The notes under the pieces were generated by a model. That model did not search any database. It saw only the letters and a list, made by a program, of their open reading frames with translations, and had not been told where the DNA came from. The translations under genes were made by a program, and so were the position numbers. Source: Pseudomonadota bacterium (GTDB lineage Bacteria; Myxococcota; Myxococcia; Myxococcales; Anaeromyxobacteraceae). Taken from it: 5,110 bases of DNA. Of this stretch, positions 1 to 5,110 are shown one piece after another (the first letter of the stretch is position 1; every line of letters starts with the position of its first letter). The stretch spans positions 1 to 5,110 of the forward strand of contig JAEYOU010000348.1 of assembly GCA_023411405.1 (NCBI GenBank), given 5' to 3'.

Positions 1-611
1 GCCTCGAACGCGAGCGGACGCGGAGCCCTCGCGCCGGGCGGCGGCAGCGCGCCGATCGCCCACCGCGCCAGCAGGAGCATCGCGAGCGCCTCCGCGACGT
101 GGTGATCGATCCTGCCGAACCGCGACATCGCGAGCCCCTGGGGGATGACGGCCGCGAGGAGGCCGGCGCCCAGCGTGGCTGCGCGCCGGCCGGGGAGGTC
201 CGCGGCGAGCGCGTGGACGAGCTCCATCGTGGCCGCCACCACCGCGACGCCGAGGAGGGCGCACAGGGTCGCCACCCAGAGGTCCGCGTCGCCGGCGCCG
301 CCGGTGAGCCTGCCGAGCCGGATCGCGAGCGCGCCCAGGACATCGAAGCCTGCGGCCCAGGGGACCGGGCCGCCTCCGGGCCACGCGAGCTCGGGGTCGA
401 ACCACGGCACGCGCGGGAACGCGTCCGCGACGAGCCGCATGCGGCGCAGGTGATAGAGCGAATCGCCGTCGAGGGGCACGAGCGCACCGGCCACGAAGGC
501 CTGCGCGGCGCCGGCGAGCCGCGCCAGCAGCGCGGCGGCGAGGATCGCCGCCGCGGCGCCGAGGAACGGGAGGCGGCTGAGGTGGGAGAGCCGGCGTGAC
601 AGTGGGTTCAC
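1..611 (-). CDS. STT3/AglB/PglB-type oligosaccharyltransferase (GT66), N-terminal part, truncated by window start
   Basis: Members of this family move a lipid-linked oligosaccharide onto Asn side chains on the outer face of the inner membrane. I read 203 residues from a GTG at 611-609; the remainder lies beyond position 1. A hydrophobic segment at about residues 14-36 is followed by an external loop with DGD at 48-50 inside GDSLYHLRR, the family's first metal-binding acidic motif. Next comes FPRVPWFDP (65-73) and a W-P-GG stretch typical of STT3 loop 1. Further hydrophobic helices lie at about 110-130 and 145-163. The second motif is SRFGRIDHHVAE (163-174), matching the DHHxxE form of archaeal AglB and deltaproteobacterial proteins; D169 and H171 should be metal ligands by analogy with AglB. 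The catalytic WWDYG-type motif would lie outside the window. The start is chosen because it precedes a basic N-terminus and lies just downstream of a good promoter, but no clear Shine-Dalgarno is visible. It is transcribed divergently from pilA. A related GT-C glycosyltransferase is the main alternative. Confidence 0.82.
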   Translation of the reverse strand, partial: MNPLSRRLSHLSRLPFLGAAAAILAAALLARLAGAAQAFVAGALVPLDGDSLYHLRRMRLVADAFPRVPWFDPELAWPGGGPVPWAAGFDVLGALAIRLGRLTGGAGDADLWVATLCALLGVAVVAATMELVHALAADLPGRRAATLGAGLLAAVIPQGLAMSRFGRIDHHVAEALAMLLLARWAIGALPPPGARAPRPLAFE

Positions 612-632
612 CTGCGAAGCACGCGCGGCGGG

Positions 633-661
633 ATCATCCGGCGACCGACACCGTTTGTCAA
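633..661 (-). promoter_or_regulatory. Sigma-70-type promoter for the oligosaccharyltransferase gene
   Basis: On the minus strand a perfect -35 box TTGACA (661-656) is followed by exactly 17 nt and then GATGAT (638-633), a 4/6 match to TATAAT. Transcription would begin near 626. That leaves only about 15 nt of leader before the GTG at 611, which agrees with the lack of a clear ribosome binding site. In such GC-rich DNA a perfect TTGACA at ideal spacing is unlikely to be chance, but this is sequence evidence only. Confidence 0.55.
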
Positions 662-776
662 AGCCACGCCGACGGGTGACGAGAATGGTCGCTCACCTGG
701 ACCCGGACTGCCCAAACGCGGCAGTCGCCGGCAGGCCGCGGCGTCCACGAATCGCCGGGTTAGGTAGCTCGCTCGC

Positions 777-793
777 TTGGCATCCGGCGTGCT
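777..793 (+). promoter_or_regulatory. Sigma-54 (RpoN) promoter of pilA
   Basis: The site reads TTGGCATCCGGCGTGCT. The invariant GG (779-780, -24) and GC (791-792, -12) are exactly 10 nt apart, and the flanks follow the TGGCAC-N5-TTGC consensus with one mismatch in each half. Transcription should begin near 804, giving a leader of about 79 nt. In Myxococcus and Pseudomonas pilA is expressed from a sigma-54 promoter activated by the PilS/PilR two-component system. The same control is likely here, although pilS and pilR are not in the window. Confidence 0.75.
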
Positions 794-871
794 CCACGAG
801 GGTCCGGGCCGAGGAGGCGGGGCCGTACACGTCCCGACTCGCCGGATCCTGGTTCGAGGTTCCACCGCCAC

Positions 872-876
872 GGAGG
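872..876 (+). promoter_or_regulatory. pilA ribosome binding site
   Basis: GGAGG lies 6 nt before the ATG at 883. This strong Shine-Dalgarno fixes the pilin start and excludes the open frame that runs upstream to 655. An upstream start would add 76 residues ahead of the leader peptide and would begin before the predicted transcription start. Confidence 0.85.
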
Positions 877-882
877 CAAGCA

Positions 883-1533
883 ATGAAGAAGCTGAACAAG
901 GGCTTCACCCTCATCGAGCTCATGATCGTCGTCGCCATCATCGGCATCCTGGCCGCGATCGCCATCCCGAACTTCGTGAAGTACCAGCTCCGCTCCAAGT
1001 TCTCCGAGGCGTCCTCGAACGTCGAGGGTCTGCGCAAGGCCGAGGAGGCGCTGCGCCAGGGGGAGCGCCGCGTGGTCATCCCCTCCACCGGTCTCCCGGA
1101 CGCGGCCTACGAGTCGGGCACCTACCACAACCTCGGCTCCACCGCGCTGCCGGCCGCCGCCGCGCCGGTCTCCTCCCAGAAGGTCGCCTGGGATCCTGCC
1201 GAGCTCGCGCTCGCGCAGGCGATCGACTGGCAGATCGAGGGCGCGACGTACTTCAACTACGAGGTGAGCACGGCCGGCGCCTGCGTCACCGCGGCGGGCG
1301 GGGCCAACTCCGGCCAGTGCTACACGGTCGGCGCCTCCTCCGACATCGACGGCGACGGTGTGCTGGGCTTCGTCACCCTCGTGAAGATGGGGCTCGACGG
1401 CGCCAGCGTCGCCGACTCGCCTGCCAACGTCGCCGCGGAGCCGTTCCCCGGCACGCTCGGCAGCTGCCTCGACGCGAACGGTGCGAACGTGTACGCCACG
1501 CCCTGCACGCTCAGCAGCCCGGACGTCTTCTAG
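883..1533 (+). CDS. pilA: Type IVa major pilin precursor PilA
   Basis: This is the structural subunit of type IV pili, processed at the inner membrane and polymerised into the fibre. The 216-residue prepilin has a short basic leader, MKKLNKG, cleaved after Gly-7. The mature N-terminus is Phe-1 with the invariant Glu at +5 (FTLIEL). A long hydrophobic alpha-1 helix extends to about residue 31 with the usual IPNF. The helix continues as a charged amphipathic segment (32-62), followed by a globular domain. Four cysteines (134, 146, 195, 208) suggest two disulfides, the last closing a C-terminal D-loop. A DIDGDG motif (154-159) resembles a calcium-binding loop. The mature length of about 209 residues is close to the myxobacterial pilin and much longer than the short Geobacter pilin. 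It has its own sigma-54 promoter and is followed by a strong terminator, so it is probably transcribed mainly alone and at a high level. No N-X-S/T sequon is present. Confidence 0.96.
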   Translation: MKKLNKGFTLIELMIVVAIIGILAAIAIPNFVKYQLRSKFSEASSNVEGLRKAEEALRQGERRVVIPSTGLPDAAYESGTYHNLGSTALPAAAAPVSSQKVAWDPAELALAQAIDWQIEGATYFNYEVSTAGACVTAAGGANSGQCYTVGASSDIDGDGVLGFVTLVKMGLDGASVADSPANVAAEPFPGTLGSCLDANGANVYATPCTLSSPDVF

Positions 1534-1559
1534 CCGCACCCGCATCGTCATGGTCGGAC

Positions 1560-1595
1560 CCGGAGGGCGCCACGGCGTGGCGCCCTTCGGTTTTT
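1560..1595 (+). terminator. Rho-independent terminator after pilA
   Basis: The perfect 9-bp arms GGGCGCCAC (1565-1573) and GTGGCGCCC (1577-1585) enclose a GGC loop. CCGGA/TTCGG extends the stem to 14 bp with one G-U wobble, and TTTTT follows directly (1591-1595). The structure begins 27 nt after the pilA stop and ends 27 nt before the next start codon. It should stop most pilin transcripts, while some readthrough could supply the downstream genes. Confidence 0.9.
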
Positions 1596-1622
1596 CTCCG
1601 GCTGAAGGTATCCTCTCCGCTC

Positions 1623-2504
1623 ATGTTCCACCGACGAGCCCCGCTCGCCGCCCTCGCCGTCGCCGCCTTCCTCCTGCTCGCCCTGAGCCGCGGCGCGCTC
1701 GAGCCGGAGGCGGCGGCGCGGGGCAAGATCCGGAACCCCGCGTGGCTGCCGAGCGGGCAGGTGGTGCGGACCGTCTCGCTCGGCCAGCGGCTCCTCCTCG
1801 CCGACCTCTACTGGCTCAGCGTGGTCCAGTACATGGGCGAGACGCTCCTCGCCAAGGCGCAGCGCTGGGAGGCACTCTACCCGCTCGCCGACATCGTCAC
1901 CGACCTCGACCCGCGGTTCGGCTACGCGTACCAGGTGGCCGGCTCCAACCTCGCCGGGCTCGCGCGCCGGTACGGCGAGGCCGAGCGGATCCTGCTGAAG
2001 GGGATGCAGCACCTTCCCGACCGCTGGTCGCTGCCGTTCGTCCACGCGACCAACAAGTTCCTCTACGAGCAGGACTGGGCCGAGGCGGCCCGGTACGCGC
2101 GGCGTGCGGCGGAGGTCGGGAACAAGCCGCACCTCGCCCTGCTCGCCGCCAACCTCTCCGCCCTCGCCAACACCGACGACGAGTACCGCGCGGCGGTGCA
2201 GTTCATCGACCAGATGCTCACGCAGACGGACACGCCCGAGCTCCGGGTCGACCTCGAGGTGCGGCGGACCCGGATCCTCACCTTCCAGGCGCTGGCCCGC
2301 GTCGAGCGGGCGATCGCCGCCCACCGCGAGCGTACCGGCGAGCTGCCGGCGCTCCTGACCGAGCTCGTGCCGTCGGAGCTCCCCGCGCTCCCCGCCGATC
2401 CGTCGGGCGGGGCGTTCGTCTACGACCCCCAGACCGGCGCCGTGCAGAGCACGGTCGTGGGCCCGCGCGCGCCGCTGCGCATCACCGCCGAGGACTCGAG
2501 ATGA
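1623..2504 (+). CDS. pilG: PilG-like TPR-type membrane-anchored pilus biogenesis protein
   Basis: The protein has 293 residues. A signal-anchor helix at about 8-22 follows a basic MFHRR, so the bulk is probably periplasmic. Residues 60-200 are helical and repeat-like: LLLADLYWLSVVQYMGE (58-73-ish), a segment around YPLADIVTDLDPRFGYAY (86-103), and Ala-rich helix pairs such as YGEAERILLKGMQHLP and DWAEAARYARRAAEVG in TPR style. The last 60 residues read TGELPALLTELVP, then LPADPSGGAFVYDP and TGAVQST, which recalls the conserved C-terminal part of type II secretion pseudopilins. The name rests on position between pilA and the ABC genes and pilD, as for M. xanthus pilG, not on a recognised domain. 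The ATG at 1623 has only a distant GAAGG (1604-1608), so initiation may be weak. The stop overlaps the next start (ATGA). Function is unknown beyond a likely accessory role for the ABC exporter in pilus assembly. Confidence 0.8.
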   Translation: MFHRRAPLAALAVAAFLLLALSRGALEPEAAARGKIRNPAWLPSGQVVRTVSLGQRLLLADLYWLSVVQYMGETLLAKAQRWEALYPLADIVTDLDPRFGYAYQVAGSNLAGLARRYGEAERILLKGMQHLPDRWSLPFVHATNKFLYEQDWAEAARYARRAAEVGNKPHLALLAANLSALANTDDEYRAAVQFIDQMLTQTDTPELRVDLEVRRTRILTFQALARVERAIAAHRERTGELPALLTELVPSELPALPADPSGGAFVYDPQTGAVQSTVVGPRAPLRITAEDSR

Positions 2505-3274
2505 CGAGGACGCTGGCCATCGCCGCGACGACGCTCCGCGAGGCGCTCCGCGAGCGGCTCTTCCACAACCTGCTCGTGTTCGCGATCCTCCTCGTCGCGG
2601 GATCGCTCACCATCTCCCAGCTCACGCTCGGGGAGCAGTTCCGGATCATCGCCGACATCGGCACCTCGGCCACCCAGCTCTTCGGGACGCTCATCGCCGT
2701 CTTCCTCGGCGTGGGGCTGCTCAGCAAGGAGCTCGACCGGCGCACGTGCTACGCCGCCCTGGCGCGGCCCGTCTCGCGCGCGAGCTTCGTGGTGGGCAAG
2801 TTCCTCGGGCTCCTCGCCACGCTGGCGCTCAACGTGACGGTGATGGCCCTCGCGACGGCCGCGGTGCTCCTGTCGTACCGCGGCCTCGACGCGCTGACGT
2901 GGTCGTACCTCGCCACGTTCGCCCTCATCGCGCTGCAGCTCGCGATCTGCGGCGCCTTCGCCGTCCTCTTCTCCACGTTCACGACCGCCACCCTGTCGAG
3001 CATCATGACCCTCGCCCTGGTCGGCGCCGGGTGGGTGTTCGCGGAGGTCCGGAGCTTCTGGCTCCAGGCAAACGACGTGGGCCTGAAGCCGCTCGTGCGC
3101 GTCCTGGACCTGGTCCTCCCCAACATGGCGCTCCTCGACCTCAAGGAGACGGTCACGTACGGGGACGCCGTCTCCCTGGGCTCCGTCCTCACGCGCGGCG
3201 CGTACGGCGCCTGCTACGCCGCGACCCTCGTGCTCCTCGCGGCGGTGGCGTTCACCCGCAGGGACGTCCGCTAG
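2501..3274 (+). CDS. pilI: ABC-2 type transporter permease (PilI-like)
   Basis: This 257-residue integral membrane protein should form, as a dimer, the channel of an ABC exporter with the ATPase encoded next. Six hydrophobic segments are visible at about 21-39, 56-75, 99-126, 136-158, 162-182 and 232-252. Between segments 2 and 3 is the cytoplasmic signature of the NosY/ABC-2 group, SKELDRRTCYAALARPVSR (75-93) followed by GK, where the permease usually contacts the ATPase. The LDLVLPNMALLDL stretch (202-214) before the last helix is also typical. The ATG overlaps the upstream stop by 4 nt, and GAGGA (2490-2494) lies 6 nt before it, so translation is coupled. The assignment as PilI comes from the pil context. 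In M. xanthus loss of this ABC system impairs pilus biogenesis, but the transported substrate is not established. No other permease gene is visible in the window. Confidence 0.86.
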   Translation: MTRTLAIAATTLREALRERLFHNLLVFAILLVAGSLTISQLTLGEQFRIIADIGTSATQLFGTLIAVFLGVGLLSKELDRRTCYAALARPVSRASFVVGKFLGLLATLALNVTVMALATAAVLLSYRGLDALTWSYLATFALIALQLAICGAFAVLFSTFTTATLSSIMTLALVGAGWVFAEVRSFWLQANDVGLKPLVRVLDLVLPNMALLDLKETVTYGDAVSLGSVLTRGAYGACYAATLVLLAAVAFTRRDVR

Positions 3275-3276
3275 CC

Positions 3277-4233
3277 ATGCCCGATCTCGCCATCTCCGCG
3301 CACAACCTCTCCAAGACCTATCGCCTCGGCTTCCGCGGCCGGAAGGTGCAGGCGCTCGTCGCGCTCGACCTCGCGGTCGCGCCAGGCTGCATCTACGGCT
3401 TCGTCGGCCCGAACGGCGCGGGCAAGTCCACGACCATCAAGGCGCTCGTCGGGCTCGTGCAGCCGTCCGCGGGGGAGGCGGCGCTCTTCGGACGCCCGAT
3501 CTCCGATCCGCGCGCGCGGCTCGCGGTGGGCTACCTGCCCGAGAACCCCAGCTTCCACGACTTCATGCGGCCGCTCGAGGTGCTTCGCTACCTCGGCCGC
3601 CTCTCCGGCATGTCGGGGGCGGCCCTGGAGCGGCGGGCCGAGGCGCTGCTCGAGCGGGTGGGGCTCGCGCACGCGCGCGACCTCACGGTCCGCAAGTTCT
3701 CGAAGGGCATGGTCCAGCGGCTCGGGCTCGCGCAGGCGCTCGTGCACGATCCGCCGCTCCTCATCCTCGACGAGCCGATGAGCGGCCTCGATCCCATCGG
3801 GCGCAAGGAGGTCCGGGACCTCGTGCTCGAGCTGCGCGAGGAGGGGAAGACGATCTTCTTCTCCACGCACATCCTCTCCGACGTGGAGACGATCTGCGAC
3901 CGGGCCGGCATGCTGCTCGGCGGCCGGCTCGTGCGCGAGGCGGCGCTCGGCTCCCTGCTCGACGGCACGGTCCGCTCGGTGGAGGTCCGCTGCGCGGGGC
4001 TCGACGAGCGCGCCGCGAGCGACGTGCGCGCGCTGGCCCTGGACGGCGGACCGGTCTCCGAGGGGCACGTCTTCGTGTTCGCCTCGATCGAGGCGGCGAG
4101 CCAGGGCGCGGCGCTCTTGCTCGCCCGCGGCGGGCGGTTGCTCTCGCTCCAGCCGAACCGCGAGACGCTCGAGGAGACCTTCGTCCGCCTCGCGGCCACG
4201 GTCGTGCCCGCGGCCGAGCCGAGGGCTGCGTGA
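3277..4233 (+). CDS. pilH: ABC transporter ATP-binding protein (PilH-like)
   Basis: The 318-residue ATPase would power the adjacent permease. All nucleotide-binding motifs are in order: Walker A GPNGAGKST (44-52), a Q-loop region YLPENPSF (86-93) with Glu where most families have Gln, signature FSKGMVQR (141-148), Walker B LLILDEP (161-167) with catalytic E166, D-loop SGLDP (169-173), and the switch His-198 in FSTHIL. The Q-to-E change and the FSKGM signature are usual in ABC-2 drug/polysaccharide/Nos-type ATPases, so the protein should be active. Residues 215-318 form the C-terminal extension common in this group, ending in LEETFVRL (298-305). It starts 2 nt after the permease stop, with a weak AGGGA about 12 nt upstream, and its stop overlaps the pilD start. 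Note that in M. xanthus this gene precedes the permease gene. The pilH name follows from context and is unrelated to Pseudomonas chemotaxis PilH. Confidence 0.9.
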   Translation: MPDLAISAHNLSKTYRLGFRGRKVQALVALDLAVAPGCIYGFVGPNGAGKSTTIKALVGLVQPSAGEAALFGRPISDPRARLAVGYLPENPSFHDFMRPLEVLRYLGRLSGMSGAALERRAEALLERVGLAHARDLTVRKFSKGMVQRLGLAQALVHDPPLLILDEPMSGLDPIGRKEVRDLVLELREEGKTIFFSTHILSDVETICDRAGMLLGGRLVREAALGSLLDGTVRSVEVRCAGLDERAASDVRALALDGGPVSEGHVFVFASIEAASQGAALLLARGGRLLSLQPNRETLEETFVRLAATVVPAAEPRAA

Positions 4234-5110
4234 TGGAGACCCTGCCCCAGGTCCTCGTCGCGGGGTGGGTCGTGCTCCTCGGGGCGGTCGTCGGCTCGTT
4301 CCTGAACGTCGTCATCGCCCGGCTCCCCGCCGGCATGTCGCTCGTGCGGCCACGCTCGCGGTGCCCGGGCTGCGAGGCGCCGATCGCCTGGTACGACAAC
4401 GTCCCGATCGTCTCGTTCCTCCTCCTGCGGGCGCGCTGCCGCGCCTGCCGGAGGCCGATCTCCTGGCGGTACCCGCTCGTCGAGGCGCTGACCGCGGGCG
4501 CGGCCTGGCTCGCGTACGCGCGGCACGGGCTCGGGACCGCGGCCCTGGCCGAGCTCGTCTTCGCCGCGGTCCTCCTCGCGCTCGCGTTCATCGACCTCGA
4601 CACCTGGAGCCTCCCGCTCCCGCTCACCCTCCCGCTCCTCGCCGCCGGGCTGCTGGCGAGCGCGCTGCACCGGACCGCAGCGGGCAACGCCGGCGCGGCG
4701 CTCGTCGGCGCCGCGGCCGGCGGGGGTGCGTTCTTCCTCGTCGCCTTCGTCGGGGAGCGCGTGTTCCGCAAGGAGACGATGGGCCTCGGGGACGTCTGGC
4801 TCCTCGCCGGCATCGGCGCGTGGCTCGGGTACGTCGCGCTGCTCCCGGTGGTGCTGCTCGCGTCGCTGCAGGGCGCCGTGGTGGGCCTCGTGCAGCTGGC
4901 GCTGGGGAAGGGGCAACCCGGCCCCGCGGAGCCGCCGGCGGCGGCGCCCGCAGGCGAGGCGCCGGCGGCCGCGGATCCTGCCGCCGCGCACGAAGAGGCG
5001 TGGACCCCCCCGCGCCACTCCATCCCGTTCGGCCCCTTCCTCGCCCTCGCCGCGCTCGAGTGGCTCTACCTCGGCCCCGCGCTCGCGCGCGCCGTCCCCC
5101 TGTTCCAGCC
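4233..5110 (+). CDS. pilD: Type IV prepilin peptidase / N-methyltransferase PilD, 3' end outside window
   Basis: This bifunctional inner-membrane aspartyl protease cleaves the PilA leader and methylates the new N-terminal Phe. The 292 residues visible begin with GSFLNVVIARLP (21-32). Next is the cytoplasmic zinc-binding loop with CPGC (44-47) and CRAC (69-72), WYDN (53-56) and PISWRYPLVE (75-84), all family hallmarks. Catalytic Asp-121 lies in FIDLDTWSLP and Asp-187 in MGLGDVWLL, within a multi-pass membrane domain. The end shows IPFGPFLALAALEWLYLGP, the usual last helix, so only a few residues should be missing. Two features differ from typical PilD: the LPD after the first Asp is LPL (127-129), and an Ala/Pro-rich stretch of about 35 residues (226-260) is inserted before IPFGPF. 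The ATG overlaps the upstream stop (TGATG), with GAGGG (4221-4225) 7 nt ahead, so it is the last visible gene of a coupled operon. Confidence 0.95.
   Translation, partial: METLPQVLVAGWVVLLGAVVGSFLNVVIARLPAGMSLVRPRSRCPGCEAPIAWYDNVPIVSFLLLRARCRACRRPISWRYPLVEALTAGAAWLAYARHGLGTAALAELVFAAVLLALAFIDLDTWSLPLPLTLPLLAAGLLASALHRTAAGNAGAALVGAAAGGGAFFLVAFVGERVFRKETMGLGDVWLLAGIGAWLGYVALLPVVLLASLQGAVVGLVQLALGKGQPGPAEPPAAAPAGEAPAAADPAAAHEEAWTPPRHSIPFGPFLALAALEWLYLGPALARAVPLFQ

Larger units (their letters stand above)
612..882. promoter_or_regulatory. Divergent intergenic regulatory region between oligosaccharyltransferase and pilA
   Basis: These 271 bp separate two divergent genes and contain no convincing gene. 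They hold the minus-strand sigma-70-like promoter (633-661), an imperfect dyad at 675-697 (GGTGA and TCACC arms, 13 nt apart), the sigma-54 promoter (777-793), and a pilA leader of about 79 nt with the ribosome binding site. The dyad lies roughly 100 bp upstream of the predicted pilA start site, a usual distance for an enhancer-binding protein such as PilR. Assigning it to PilR is inference. Confidence 0.6.

Noticed and set aside
99..599. Plus-strand open frames opposite the oligosaccharyltransferase
   Set aside because: Their low-complexity Arg/Glu/Ala-rich translations are typical of shadow frames in GC-rich DNA. The minus strand gives a clear membrane protein with family motifs.
851..870. 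GGTTCGA followed by CCGCCA in the pilA leader, resembling a tRNA T-loop and 3' end
   Set aside because: The flanking bases do not pair into a T-stem and there is no upstream acceptor, D or anticodon arm. It is better read as a short GGTTC direct repeat.
655..882. In-frame upstream extension of pilA to an ATG at 655
   Set aside because: It would bury the pilin leader behind 76 residues and begin before the sigma-54 transcription start. The ATG at 883 has a strong GGAGG.
904..1002. Possible conductive 'e-pilin', given aromatic residues at mature positions 1, 24 and 27
   Set aside because: These aromatics are common in type IVa pilins, and the long globular domain differs from the short Geobacter pilin. 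The sequence alone does not support conductivity.
3532..3558. Glu in place of the Q-loop Gln in the ATPase
   Set aside because: The YLPEN form is usual in ABC-2 exporter ATPases and all other motifs are intact, so it is not evidence of inactivation.
3588..5023. Long minus-strand open frames across pilH and pilD
   Set aside because: Arg/Ala/Ser-rich translations without domains, fully covered by two well-supported plus-strand genes. They reflect stop-codon scarcity in GC-rich DNA.

Overview
The window comes from a very GC-rich, strongly third-position-GC-biased genome. Its gene content matches the type IV pilus (T4P) locus of a myxobacterium. The combination is a long type IVa pilin, a sigma-54-type pilin promoter, then a TPR-like protein, an ABC exporter pair and the prepilin peptidase. 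In Myxococcus xanthus the equivalent order is pilA-pilG-pilH-pilI-pilD. Composition and gene style suggest Anaeromyxobacter or a close relative. That placement is inference; no database search was possible.

Layout. Positions 1-611 (minus strand) hold the N-terminal 203 residues of a membrane oligosaccharyltransferase of the STT3/AglB/PglB (GT66) type, cut by the window start. Positions 612-882 are a divergent regulatory region. It carries a sigma-70-like promoter facing the transferase and a GG-N10-GC sigma-54 promoter facing the pilin. Positions 883-1533 are pilA (216-residue prepilin). A near-perfect intrinsic terminator follows at 1560-1595. Positions 1623-5110 are a tight, translationally coupled run of four genes: a TPR-like membrane-anchored protein (pilG-like), an ABC-2 permease (pilI-like), an ABC ATPase (pilH-like) and the prepilin peptidase pilD, cut by the window end. 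The junctions are an ATGA overlap, a 2-nt gap and a TGATG overlap.

How the parts work together. PilD cleaves the 7-residue PilA leader and N-methylates the new Phe-1, so the pilin can be assembled. The PilG/PilI/PilH set looks like an ABC exporter with an accessory protein; in M. xanthus the equivalent genes are needed for pilus biogenesis, although the substrate is unclear. PilA is probably made in large amounts from its own sigma-54 promoter under PilR-type control. The terminator would keep the downstream machinery at a lower level.

Most notable points: an STT3-type oligosaccharyltransferase divergent from pilA although PilA has no N-X-S/T sequon; a PilG C-terminus resembling the tail of a pseudopilin; a permease-before-ATPase gene order; a Ca2+-loop-like DxDGDG motif in PilA; and an Ala/Pro-rich insertion plus changes beside conserved motifs in PilD. 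No mobile element, CRISPR array or RNA gene was found. The locus is a variant of a known system, and I see no evidence of a wholly new one.
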